A stretch of DNA of 64,000 nucleotides. It comes from Nocardioides sp. zg-1230. GTDB lineage: Bacteria > Actinomycetota > Actinomycetes > Propionibacteriales > Nocardioidaceae. This document shows positions 25,830 through 33,858 of this stretch, one piece after another. Made by a program: the position numbers and the translations under genes. The notes beneath the pieces are model-generated. The model was not told where the DNA came from. It saw only the letters and a program-made list of their open reading frames with translations, and ran no database searches. The stretch spans positions 248,001-312,000 of the forward strand of contig NZ_JABJQZ010000008.1 in assembly GCF_013155335.1 (NCBI RefSeq), written 5' to 3'. The first letter of the stretch is position 1. Each line of letters opens with the position of its first letter.

Positions 25830-27977
25830 TCACTCCCCTCCCTTGTCTGCTGCCGTGCCGGGGACGGGCGGCATGATCGACCCGTCCTCGAGGAACTGCG
25901 GCAGCCTGGCCGGCGGCACGGTGCCCGGGATGGCGGCGCGTGCCGGACGCACGGTCTCGCCCTCGACGCCGTAGAGCGCCTCCCAGATCGCGCGGATGCC
26001 CTCGCCGGTGGAGCCCGACCCGGTGCCGCCCTGGCTGATCATCATGACCACGACGTAGTCCTTCGAGTAGGACGCGACCCAGCCGGTCGACTGCTTGCCG
26101 TAGACCTCCGCGGAGCCGGTCTTGGCGCGGATGGTGACGTCGTCGATGGGGAAGCCGACGAGCTTCCAGGCCATCGTGCCCACCCGGGAGACGTTCTCCA
26201 GGGCGCCGTCGATGTAGTCGAGGTACTTCTTCGGGACGTCGACCTCGCCGACCTTGCGTGGGGCGATGCGGCGCAGCACCTTGCCCTCGGGGCTGACGAT
26301 CGCCTTGGCGACGGTCGGCGCCCAGAGGGTGCCGCCGTTGCTCAGCGCGGCGTAGCCGCGGGCGAGCTGGAGCGGCGTGACGATCGTGTCGCCCTGGCCG
26401 ATGGAGAAGTTCACGGCGTCGCCGGCGCGGTAGAGGTTGCCCTCGAGGCAGAACTCGCGGGCGAACTTGTAGACGAAGTCGCTCGTGTCGTCGGTCTGCG
26501 GCTTGGCGCTGAGCTCGCAGTAGTAGTCCTTCTGTGACTCGTAGTAGGCCTGCTTCCAATGGCGGTCGGCGATCCGGCCGGGCGCCTCACCGGGCAGGTC
26601 GATGCCGGTGCGGGAGCCGAAGCCGAAGTCCTTGGCCTCCTCGACCAGCGGGTCCTTGGCGTCGATGTCGGCCGGGTCGCTTCCGAAGCGCTGCCAGAAG
26701 TCGTAGCCGATGCGGTAGAAGAAGGTGTTGCAGGAGACCTCGAGCGCCTTGGCGAAGCCGATGCTGCCGTAGGCGCCGGACTCGTAGTTCTTGAACACCC
26801 GGTTGCCGACCTGGAAGCCCGAGGAGCACGGCAGCGCAGTGTCCATCGAGTAGCCGTTGGTCAGCGCGCCGGCCGTCATGAACGGCTTCCACGTCGACCC
26901 GGGGGCGAACTGGCCCTGGGTCGCGCGCGAGAGCAGCGGCGTGCCGGCCTTCTCGGAGTAGAGCCTCTTGAGCTGCTCCTGGCTGATGCCACCGGTCCAC
27001 ACGTCGGGGTCGTACGTCGGCTGGCTGGCCATCGCGACCACCCGTCCGGTCTTGGCGTCGAGGACGACGGCGGCGCCGGAGTCGGCGACGTACTTGCGGC
27101 CGGTCACCGTGTCGAGCTGCGTGCGCTGGAAGGCGATCCGCTCGGCCAGCTGGCGCTCGACGACCGACTGCACCTTGGCGTCGATCGAGGTGACGAGCGT
27201 GTCGCCGGGCGTGCTGTCGACGAGCGAGTCGTCGCCAAGGACGCGGCCCATGGAGTCCACCGCGACGCGGCGGTATCCGGGCAGGCCGCGCAGCCACTCG
27301 TCGTACTGCTTCTCCACCCCGGCACGGCCGACGACGGACGCGCCGTTGAGGGAGCGGTCGTCGCGCTCCGCCGCGAGGTCGTACTCCTCCTCGGTGACCG
27401 GGCTGAGGTAGCCCAGCACGTGGGCGAGGTTGATGCCGAAGGGTCGCGGGTAGGAGCGGACGTTCTGCTGCTCGGCCAGCACGCCGGGGTAGTCCTCCGG
27501 CTGCTCGAGCACCTGCAGGGCGACGCTCTTCGGTACGTCGGTGGCCACCGGCACCGGCTGGTAGGGCGAGCCGTTCCAGCACACGTCGCGCACGCTTCCG
27601 GGGTCGCCGCACGTCACGAGGCGGGCCTCGACGTCGGCCGGCTGGGCGTCGACGACCACGGAGACGCGCCGGACCAGCTCGGTGCGCTGGCGCTCCTCCA
27701 GCTTGCCGAGGAGCGTGCGATCCATCGAGATGACCCACGAGGTGCGGTTGGCCACGAGCGGTCGGCCCTGGTTGTCGACGATCAGCCCGCGCTGGGGCTG
27801 GACGACGATGTCGCGCACGGACTGGTCGGCGGCCTGCGCCTGGTAGGACTCGCCGCCGATGACCTGGAGGTAGTAGAGCCGGACGAACAGGGTCGCGAAG
27901 AGCGAGAAGACGAGGGCCTGCACCACCACCAGCCGCAGGCGGCTCCGGTCGCCCCTGCCCCGGGTGGCAGGCCTCAC
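25830..27977 (-). CDS. mrdA: Penicillin-binding protein 2 (elongation transpeptidase)
   Basis: PBP2 cross-links peptidoglycan made by RodA. The 715-residue product has a short cytoplasmic start, one membrane helix (about 12-32), a long dimerisation region and a transpeptidase domain. The three active-site motifs are present: STWK near residue 361 (nucleophile Ser), SCN near 415 and KTGS near 619. The GTG at 27977 is chosen because it overlaps the mreD stop (GTGA) and places the helix near the N-terminus; longer readings are antisense noise. It is the fourth gene of the mreB-rodA operon. Near 585-600 the sequence stays collinear with class B PBPs. Confidence 0.94.
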   Translation of the reverse strand: MRPATRGRGDRSRLRLVVVQALVFSLFATLFVRLYYLQVIGGESYQAQAADQSVRDIVVQPQRGLIVDNQGRPLVANRTSWVISMDRTLLGKLEERQRTELVRRVSVVVDAQPADVEARLVTCGDPGSVRDVCWNGSPYQPVPVATDVPKSVALQVLEQPEDYPGVLAEQQNVRSYPRPFGINLAHVLGYLSPVTEEEYDLAAERDDRSLNGASVVGRAGVEKQYDEWLRGLPGYRRVAVDSMGRVLGDDSLVDSTPGDTLVTSIDAKVQSVVERQLAERIAFQRTQLDTVTGRKYVADSGAAVVLDAKTGRVVAMASQPTYDPDVWTGGISQEQLKRLYSEKAGTPLLSRATQGQFAPGSTWKPFMTAGALTNGYSMDTALPCSSGFQVGNRVFKNYESGAYGSIGFAKALEVSCNTFFYRIGYDFWQRFGSDPADIDAKDPLVEEAKDFGFGSRTGIDLPGEAPGRIADRHWKQAYYESQKDYYCELSAKPQTDDTSDFVYKFAREFCLEGNLYRAGDAVNFSIGQGDTIVTPLQLARGYAALSNGGTLWAPTVAKAIVSPEGKVLRRIAPRKVGEVDVPKKYLDYIDGALENVSRVGTMAWKLVGFPIDDVTIRAKTGSAEVYGKQSTGWVASYSKDYVVVMMISQGGTGSGSTGEGIRAIWEALYGVEGETVRPARAAIPGTVPPARLPQFLEDGSIMPPVPGTAADKGGE

Positions 27978-28486
27978 GAGGCGGCCCACTGCGGGCTGAG
28001 GCGCGTGAAGAGCTTCATCAGCGGCGGGAGCACGAACGGGGTGAGCAGCACGTCCCACGCGACAGCGACCAGGACCACCTCGAGCAGCCCGGCGACCGAC
28101 ATGGCGGGGTCCTGGAGCAGCACGCCCGAGAGCGCGAACAACGACGTCGCCACGAACGACGCCGCGGCGACGGTGCCGACCACGGCGAGCGCGGTCGGCT
28201 TCTGGTCCTGGCGCACCCGGGCGGCGAGGAACGCCACCACCGTCAGTGCGAGCGCCCAGCGACCGGCCACGTGGTCGGCCGGTGGCGCGAGGTCGAGGGT
28301 GAGCCCGGCCGCGAAGCCCAGGACCAGGGCGAACGGCGCCTCGACGGTCAGTGCCGCCGCGACCACGACCAGCAGGCAGAGGTTGGGGACGATGCCGTGC
28401 CACGCGACGTGCGGGAAGAGGGTGACCTGCACGACGAGCGCCACGACGACCGCGGCGAGGGCGGCCAGCCAGCGGAGGTAGCTCAT
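27974..28486 (-). CDS. mreD: Rod shape-determining protein MreD
   Basis: The 170-residue product has about five hydrophobic helices and starts MSYLRWLAALAAVVVALVVQ, with GIVPNLCLLVVVAAAL near residue 33 and a C-terminal LPPLMKLFTRL, matching MreD. It anchors the elongation complex in the membrane between MreC and PBP2/RodA. Its ATG overlaps the mreC stop by ATGA and its own stop overlaps the mrdA GTG. Sequence conservation in MreD is weak, but context makes the call secure. Confidence 0.92.
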   Translation of the reverse strand: MSYLRWLAALAAVVVALVVQVTLFPHVAWHGIVPNLCLLVVVAAALTVEAPFALVLGFAAGLTLDLAPPADHVAGRWALALTVVAFLAARVRQDQKPTALAVVGTVAAASFVATSLFALSGVLLQDPAMSVAGLLEVVLVAVAWDVLLTPFVLPPLMKLFTRLSPQWAAS

Positions 28487-29421
28487 CGCAGGCTCCCGTC
28501 GGCCTCGACCAGGGCGCGGTCGCTCCGAACGCCGCTCGGGACCATCACGCCGACGACGTCGAGGGCGGAGAAGTCCACGAAGGGCTTCACCACCGCGCGC
28601 TGGGAGGCCTCGCGCAGCGAGCTGTAGACCTCGGTGATGGTGCCGATGGGCACGCCCGGGGCGTAGGGGCCGGTCGTGCTGCCCCACGTCACGACGGTGT
28701 CGTCGCGAGCGGGCACCGACGCGTCGTCGACGAGGCGCAGGTCGAGGCCCGACTCCTGGTCGAGCGACCCGCTGCCGGTGACGAACCCGATCTCCATGCT
28801 CGACCCGACGCGACCGCCGACGGTCGAGTCGGGGTCGATGACGAGCAGCACGGTGGCGGTGGTGCGGGTGACCCGCAGCACCCGGCCGACGAGGCCGTCG
28901 TTGTTGACGACCGTCATGTCGGGACCGACGCCGGCCTCCGAGCCGGCGTCGATGGTGACCGTGAAGCTCTGCGACTGGCGCGAGCCCAGCGCGACCACGC
29001 GGGCCGGGACGAGGGCCGACCCCAGGTCCTCCGCGGCCGTGGTGAGTCCGTCGTACTGCTCGAGGCGGTTGCGGTCGAAGCCGGCCAGCTCGACCTGGCC
29101 CTTGAGCTCGGCGTTGCTGGCCTCGAGGTCCCGCACCTGGTCGGCGAGGTCGCCCTTGCTGCGGAACCACGCGGGCACGGCGGTGAAGGGGCGCACGGCT
29201 GCGGCGACGCCGGTCTCGGCGGGACCGAAGGCCTCCCCCACCACGCGTCGCGCCGGCTCGATCGGCGAGCTGGCCCCGCCGGACACGTCGAGGGTGATGA
29301 GCGTGACGCTGGCCAGGACGAGCGCCACCAGCAGCGAGCGCGGCGGGCGGTTGCGCGACTCGAGCCGGTCGAGGCCGGTCCAGCGCCGCTCGCGACCCTC
29401 GTGCCCCCCGAAGGCCCCCAT
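28483..29421 (-). CDS. mreC: Rod shape-determining protein MreC
   Basis: MreC is a bitopic membrane protein whose outer domain holds PBP2 in its active state. The 312-residue product has a cytoplasmic basic start, one helix (about 29-48), a coiled coil near residues 85-115 (LADQVRDLEASNAELKGQV) and a beta-rich domain with GLVGRVLRVTRTTATVLLVIDP near 190. ATG at 29421 overlaps the mreB stop by one base (TGATG). An upstream in-frame reading to 29481 lies wholly inside mreB and is not used. Confidence 0.94.
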   Translation of the reverse strand: MGAFGGHEGRERRWTGLDRLESRNRPPRSLLVALVLASVTLITLDVSGGASSPIEPARRVVGEAFGPAETGVAAAVRPFTAVPAWFRSKGDLADQVRDLEASNAELKGQVELAGFDRNRLEQYDGLTTAAEDLGSALVPARVVALGSRQSQSFTVTIDAGSEAGVGPDMTVVNNDGLVGRVLRVTRTTATVLLVIDPDSTVGGRVGSSMEIGFVTGSGSLDQESGLDLRLVDDASVPARDDTVVTWGSTTGPYAPGVPIGTITEVYSSLREASQRAVVKPFVDFSALDVVGVMVPSGVRSDRALVEADGSLR

Positions 29422-30464
29422 CAGAAGCGCCTCGGGTCGGAGACCAGGACCTGCTGGAGCGCCTCGAACTCCTCCACGCACTTACCGGCGCCGTAGGCCA
29501 CCGAGGACAGCGGGTCCTCCGCGACGTGGACGGGCATGCCGGTCTCGTGGCGCAGCCGCTCGTCGAGGCCGCGCAGCATCGCGCCGCCACCGGTGAGGAC
29601 GATGCCGCGATCCATGATGTCGCCGGCGAGCTCGGGCGGCGTCTGGTCGAGGGTGGTGCGGACGGCGTCGATGATGCTGTGCAGCGGCTCCTCGAGCGCC
29701 TGGCGCAGCTCGGAGCTGGAGACGACCACGGTGCGCGGCAGGCCGGAGACCATGTCGCGCCCGCGGATCTCGGCGTCGGGCTCGCTGGGCAGCGGGAAGG
29801 CGGAGCCGAGGGTCATCTTCATCTCCTCGGCGGTGCGCTCCCCCAGCATGAGGGAGTACTCCTTCTTCATCCACGCGATGATCGCCTGGTCGAGGTCGTC
29901 GCCGGCGGTGCGCACCGACAGGCTCGTGACGATGCCGCCCAGGCTGATGACCGCGACCTCGGTGGTGCCGCCGCCCACGTCGACGACCATGTTGCCGGTG
30001 GCCTCGTGGACGGGCAGCCCGGCGCCGATCGCGGCCGCCATCGGCTCCTCGACGATGTAGACCTTGCGGGCGCCGGCCTGGTAGCCGGCCTCCTTGACCG
30101 CGCGCTGCTCGACGGCCGTGATGCCGCTCGGCACGCAGATCACCATGCGCGGCTTGGCGAAGTAGCGGCGGCGGTGCACCTGGTGGATGAAGTAGCGCAG
30201 CATCTGCTCGGTCGCCTCGAAGTCGGCGATCACGCCGTCCTTGAGCGGGCGGATGGCAGCGATGGTGTCGGGTGTGCGACCGATCATCCGCTTGGCCTCG
30301 TGGCCCACCGCCAGCACCTCGCCGGTGGTGGTGTTCATCGCCACGACGGACGGCTCGTCGAGCACGACGCCCCGGCCGCGGACGTAGACGAGCGTGTTGG
30401 CGGTGCCGAGGTCGACGGCCATGTCGCGGCCGATGAAGCCCCCTGTTGTGCCATTCAGTGCCAT
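29421..30464 (-). CDS. mreB: Actin-like cell-shape protein MreB
   Basis: MreB forms membrane-bound filaments that direct wall synthesis. The 347-residue product has the actin-family ATP site DLGTANTLVYV near residue 17, the second phosphate loop VDVGGGTTEVAVISLGG near 160, the adenosine motif GIVLTGGGAMLRGLD near 285 and an EEPMAAAIGAGLP segment near 137. The ATG at 30464 gives MALNGTTGGFIGRDMAVDLG at the expected length; its ribosome site is weak. It is the first gene of the five-gene operon. MreB is found in Streptomyces and Nocardioidaceae but not in corynebacteria, which helps place the organism. Confidence 0.96.
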   Translation of the reverse strand: MALNGTTGGFIGRDMAVDLGTANTLVYVRGRGVVLDEPSVVAMNTTTGEVLAVGHEAKRMIGRTPDTIAAIRPLKDGVIADFEATEQMLRYFIHQVHRRRYFAKPRMVICVPSGITAVEQRAVKEAGYQAGARKVYIVEEPMAAAIGAGLPVHEATGNMVVDVGGGTTEVAVISLGGIVTSLSVRTAGDDLDQAIIAWMKKEYSLMLGERTAEEMKMTLGSAFPLPSEPDAEIRGRDMVSGLPRTVVVSSSELRQALEEPLHSIIDAVRTTLDQTPPELAGDIMDRGIVLTGGGAMLRGLDERLRHETGMPVHVAEDPLSSVAYGAGKCVEEFEALQQVLVSDPRRF

Positions 30465-30582
30465 TGCCGCTGCTGCCCTTGCAGGTCGGGTCGTACTCGG
30501 GAAGAGGGGACGGCGAGGCTGCCGACCCACGCTCAGGTTAAGGAGCGGGAGCGGGTCTTCCCGGGAGGACACGCGGCTGGCG

Positions 30583-31011
30583 TCAGGCCAGGTCGCTGAA
30601 CCAGATCCCGATCTCGCGGGCGGCGGAGGCCTCGGAGTCCGAGCCGTGCACGAGGTTCTGCTGGACGGCCACGCCCCAGTCGCGGCCGAGGTCACCGCGG
30701 ATGGTGCCGGGGGCGGCCACGGTCGGGTCGGTGGCGCCGGCGAGCGAGCGGAAGCCCTCGATGCAGCGCTCGCCCTCGATCACCACCGCGAGCACGGGGC
30801 CCGACAGCATGAACTCCACGAGCGGGCCGTAGAACGGCTTGCCCTCGTGCTCGGCGTAGTGCGCGGCGAGGATCTCCGGGGTCGCGGTGCGCAGCTCGAC
30901 GGCCGCGAGCGTGTAGCCCTTGGCCTCGATCCGGCGCAGGACCTCGCCCGAGAGGCCGCGGCGCACGCCGTCGGGCTTGACGAGGACGAGGGAACGCTGG
31001 ACGTCGGTCAT
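30583..31011 (-). CDS. ndk: Nucleoside-diphosphate kinase
   Basis: Ndk passes phosphate from ATP to nucleoside diphosphates through a phospho-histidine. The 142-residue product starts RSLVLVKPDGVRRGL and contains the active-site NLVHGSDS near residue 121 with the catalytic His. Length and order are standard. The ATG at 31011 has a TAGGCT box (31024-31019) 7 nt upstream and no ribosome site, so it is probably leaderless. It follows the DUF4233 gene with 23 nt between. Confidence 0.97.
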   Translation of the reverse strand: MTDVQRSLVLVKPDGVRRGLSGEVLRRIEAKGYTLAAVELRTATPEILAAHYAEHEGKPFYGPLVEFMLSGPVLAVVIEGERCIEGFRSLAGATDPTVAAPGTIRGDLGRDWGVAVQQNLVHGSDSEASAAREIGIWFSDLA

Positions 31012-31034
31012 GCGGGGCAGCCTAGCGAGGAGGC

Positions 31035-31433
31035 TCAGCCCTGTTCCGCGCGGTACGCCGCCCACGCGGCGGCGCGCTCGCGCTCGATCTTCCGGCCGAG
31101 GAGGTCCGCGGCCGTCCAGAGCGCGGCGAAGACGGCTCCGAGGCCGAACATGACGGGGACGACGAAGCCCAGGGCGATGGCCGCGACCTGCACGACGTAG
31201 CCGGCGAGGTAGGCCCACTCGGCCCGCAGCATCCCGGCCAGCAGGAGGCACACGACCGCGAGGCCGAGACCGACGGTCACGGCCGTGCCGGCCGGGACGT
31301 CGGCGATGGTGATCATCACGGGCGTGGTCAGGCCGAGGGTGATCGCCTCGAGGCTCAGGACGGCGGCGGCCATCCCGCGCCGCGGCGAGCGCTCGGTGTT
31401 GGTCGGCACCGGGTCGGGGGTCTCCTCGCTCAT
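31035..31433 (-). CDS. DUF4233 membrane protein
   Basis: The 132-residue product has a polar start, then four hydrophobic helices (about 22-42, 46-62, 68-85, 90-112) and a charged C-terminal end (LLGRKIERERAAAWAAY). This is the DUF4233 family, found almost only in actinobacteria directly after folC, as here. Its function is unknown. The ATG overlaps the folC stop (ATGA), so it is translationally coupled to folate polyglutamylation. Confidence 0.88.
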   Translation of the reverse strand: MSEETPDPVPTNTERSPRRGMAAAVLSLEAITLGLTTPVMITIADVPAGTAVTVGLGLAVVCLLLAGMLRAEWAYLAGYVVQVAAIALGFVVPVMFGLGAVFAALWTAADLLGRKIERERAAAWAAYRAEQG

Positions 31434-32803
31434 CGGCGTCCCTTCAGCAGGGAGCGGGCCTCGCCCACGGTGACGACCGACCCGGTGACGAGCACCGCGC
31501 CGGCGCCGATCGAGACATCGATCGCCTCCCCTGCCTCGGCCAGGGTCGCGGCCCGGTCGATCGCGTCGGCGAGGTCGGGGACGACGCTGACGCGGTCCTC
31601 GCCGAAGATCTCGGCAGCGGCTCGCCCGATGGCCGCGGCGGACATCGAGCGCGGGGTGGAGTTCTGGGTGCACACCACGTGCGCGAGGTGGGGCTCGAAC
31701 GCCGCCAGCAGGCCTTCGTGGTCCTTGTCCTCCATCACGCCCAGGACCCCGACCAGCGGGCTGAACGAGAAGGAGTCCTCGAGCGCGGCCGCGACGGCCT
31801 CCGCGCCGTGCGGGTTGTGCGCGGCGTCGAGCAGCACGGTCGGGCTGCGCCGGATGATCTCGAGCCGGCCGGGCGAGGTGACCTCGGCGAACGCAGCGCG
31901 CACCACCTCGTCGTCGAGGACGCCGGTCCCGGCGAACGCCTCGACAGCGGCGAGCGCCACGGCGGCGTTCTGGGCCTGGTGGGCTCCGTAGAGCGGCAGG
32001 AACACGTCGTCGTACCGGGCGCGCAGGCCCTGCAGGGAGACGACCTGTCCGCCGACTGCGGGGGTGCGCGAGGCGACACCGAACTCGATGCCCTCGCGCG
32101 CGATCGTCGCGCCGACCTCGGCCGCGCGCTCGAGGAGCACGGCGGCGACCTCGGGCGTCTGCTCGGCCAGCACGGCGACGGAGCCGGCCTTGATGATCCC
32201 GGCCTTCTCGGCCGCGATGGTCACCGCGTCCTCGCCGAGGTACTTGGCGTGGTCGACGGCGACGGGCAGCACCACGGCGACGTCGGCGTCGATGACGTTG
32301 GTGGCGTCCCAGCTGCCGCCCATGCCGACCTCGACCACGGCCACGTCGACGGGCGCATCGGCGAAGGCGGCGAAGGCCATGGCGACGATCGTCTCGAAGA
32401 AGCTGAGGGGGTGGTCCTGCTCGGCGTCGACGAGATGGGTGTATGGGGCGACGTCGTTGAAGGCGCGCACGAACGCCTCGTCGTCCAGCGGCTCGCCGTC
32501 GATGCTGATCCGCTCGCTCATCCGCTCGAGGTGCGGGGAGGTGAAGCGGCCGGTGCGGAGGTCGAGGGCGCGCAGCAGGGTCTCGATCATCCGGCTGGTG
32601 CTGGTCTTGCCGTTGGTGCCGGTCAGGTGGATCGAGGGGAAGGAGTGCTGCGGCTCACCGAGCAGCTCGGTGAAGGCCTCGATCCGGTCGAGGCTGGGCT
32701 CCAGCCTGGTCTCCGGCCAGCGCGACAGCAGCGCGTCCTCGACCTCGGCGAAGGTCTCGGCGAGGCGGGGGGCGTCGGGGGCAGTGTCGTGGGCGTCAGT
32801 CAT
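31430..32803 (-). CDS. folC: Folylpolyglutamate / dihydrofolate synthase
   Basis: FolC adds glutamate to dihydropteroate and to folates in the cytoplasm. The 457-residue Mur-ligase-fold product has the ATP loop HLTGTNGKTSTSR near residue 60, GRFTSPHLERMSERI near 85, VEVGMGGSWDATNV near 150 and LDAAHNPHGAEA near 315. It has the usual length. The ATG at 32803 has GGAGGG 4-8 nt upstream and lies 12 nt after the GNAT gene, so GNAT-folC-DUF4233 may form one transcript. Confidence 0.95.
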   Translation of the reverse strand: MTDAHDTAPDAPRLAETFAEVEDALLSRWPETRLEPSLDRIEAFTELLGEPQHSFPSIHLTGTNGKTSTSRMIETLLRALDLRTGRFTSPHLERMSERISIDGEPLDDEAFVRAFNDVAPYTHLVDAEQDHPLSFFETIVAMAFAAFADAPVDVAVVEVGMGGSWDATNVIDADVAVVLPVAVDHAKYLGEDAVTIAAEKAGIIKAGSVAVLAEQTPEVAAVLLERAAEVGATIAREGIEFGVASRTPAVGGQVVSLQGLRARYDDVFLPLYGAHQAQNAAVALAAVEAFAGTGVLDDEVVRAAFAEVTSPGRLEIIRRSPTVLLDAAHNPHGAEAVAAALEDSFSFSPLVGVLGVMEDKDHEGLLAAFEPHLAHVVCTQNSTPRSMSAAAIGRAAAEIFGEDRVSVVPDLADAIDRAATLAEAGEAIDVSIGAGAVLVTGSVVTVGEARSLLKGRR

Positions 32804-32815
32804 CGCCCTCCGAGT

Positions 32816-33781
32816 CTATTGACCCGCTGCACCCTGCGACGACTCGTCGCCGGGCACCCGGACGACGTGCTCGGCCATGTCCACCGTCGGCTCGTAGCCC
32901 AGCGCCGCGTAGATCTTGTTGGAGGTGGGGTTGGCCCGGTCGGTGAACAGGCACATCCGGTGGCCCGCAGCCAGGCCGCGCCGCGTCAGCTCGCCGACGA
33001 CGTACGACGCGATCCCGCGCCCGCGGAACTCTCGGGGCGTGAAGACCGGACCGATGCGGGAGACGCCGTACGACGGCAGGCCCGCGCCCGTCAGGTGGGC
33101 GATCGTGCCGTCGGGCAGCTCCCACAGCCACTCGACACCCTCCCGGATGCGGACCAGCACGCTGTCGAGCGTGTTGTGCTCACCCGAGGCGGGGTCGGGC
33201 TCACGTCCGGCCTGCTCGTCGGCCTCGACGTGGAAGGCGGTGAACCAGGACAGCACCAGGGCGGCGTCGTCCTCGGTCGCGAGCCGCAGGCGTCCCTCGG
33301 GCGCAGGCGGCACGGTGACCGAGGTGGCCTCCCACAGGCGGGTCGCCTTGTCGGCGACCACCACTCCCCCGGCCAGCTCGGCCGTGGCGCGGGCCAGCAC
33401 CTCGGCCCCGGGGAGGGCACCGTTGGCGCCGCCGAGCAGCTCGCCGCGCTCGTGGAGTGCCGCGGCGAGCAGGCGGGCGGCCGCGTCCGGCATGGGCATC
33501 GAGAAGGACGGGTGGGGCGGGAAGGGGGCGGTCCGCATGGTGGCGCTCACGACCCTGCCCGGGGCGTCGCGCACGACCACCCACCAGCGCTCGAACGGCG
33601 CGTCGACCTCCGCCCAGGAGCCACGCCCGGCCGCGAGCTCGCGCGCCGTCCGCTCCGTGACGCTGGCGATGACGCTCCCCATCACCGGGTCGGCGGCGAG
33701 CACGTCACTGGCCGCGTCGAGGAAGGGCTGCGGAGCGTCGAAGAACTCGAGCGCGAAGGCGCCGTCAGTCGGGAGAGCCAT
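32816..33781 (-). CDS. GNAT-family N-acetyltransferase
   Basis: The 321-residue product is larger than a single GNAT domain. Residues 1-160 look like a degenerate N-terminal half. The C-terminal half carries the acetyl-CoA loop FTPREFRGRGIASYVVGEL near residue 255, followed by LFTDRANPTSNKIYAALGYEP, which are classic GNAT motifs. The substrate is unknown. A TAGCGT box (33793-33788) lies 6 nt before the ATG, suggesting a leaderless transcript. It is divergent from valS with 77 nt between, and interrupts the usual valS-folC pair. Confidence 0.85.
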   Translation of the reverse strand: MALPTDGAFALEFFDAPQPFLDAASDVLAADPVMGSVIASVTERTARELAAGRGSWAEVDAPFERWWVVVRDAPGRVVSATMRTAPFPPHPSFSMPMPDAAARLLAAALHERGELLGGANGALPGAEVLARATAELAGGVVVADKATRLWEATSVTVPPAPEGRLRLATEDDAALVLSWFTAFHVEADEQAGREPDPASGEHNTLDSVLVRIREGVEWLWELPDGTIAHLTGAGLPSYGVSRIGPVFTPREFRGRGIASYVVGELTRRGLAAGHRMCLFTDRANPTSNKIYAALGYEPTVDMAEHVVRVPGDESSQGAAGQ

Positions 33782-33846
33782 GTCGTCACGCTAGGGGTCG
33801 GTGCACGTGCGTCGATACTCGTTTTCGCAGGCCGGAGGCCCGTCAA

Positions 33847-33858
33847 TAGACTCGGCGC
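33847..33858 (+). promoter_or_regulatory. Predicted -10 box of leaderless valS
   Basis: TAGACT (33847-33852) is followed by 6 nt and the valS ATG at 33859. No Shine-Dalgarno is present in the preceding 20 nt. This fits transcription starting at the A of the ATG. Confidence 0.5.

Noticed and set aside
27978..28403. An upstream extension of mrdA
   Set aside because: It lies inside mreD in another frame. The GTG at 27977 overlapping the mreD stop gives a normal PBP2 start with one membrane helix.
32808..33855. Shared GTCAATAGACTCGG before folC and valS as a common operator
   Set aside because: A 14-mer match is expected several times by chance in 64 kb on two strands. At folC the TAG is simply the GNAT stop codon. 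It may be no more than two -10-like boxes.
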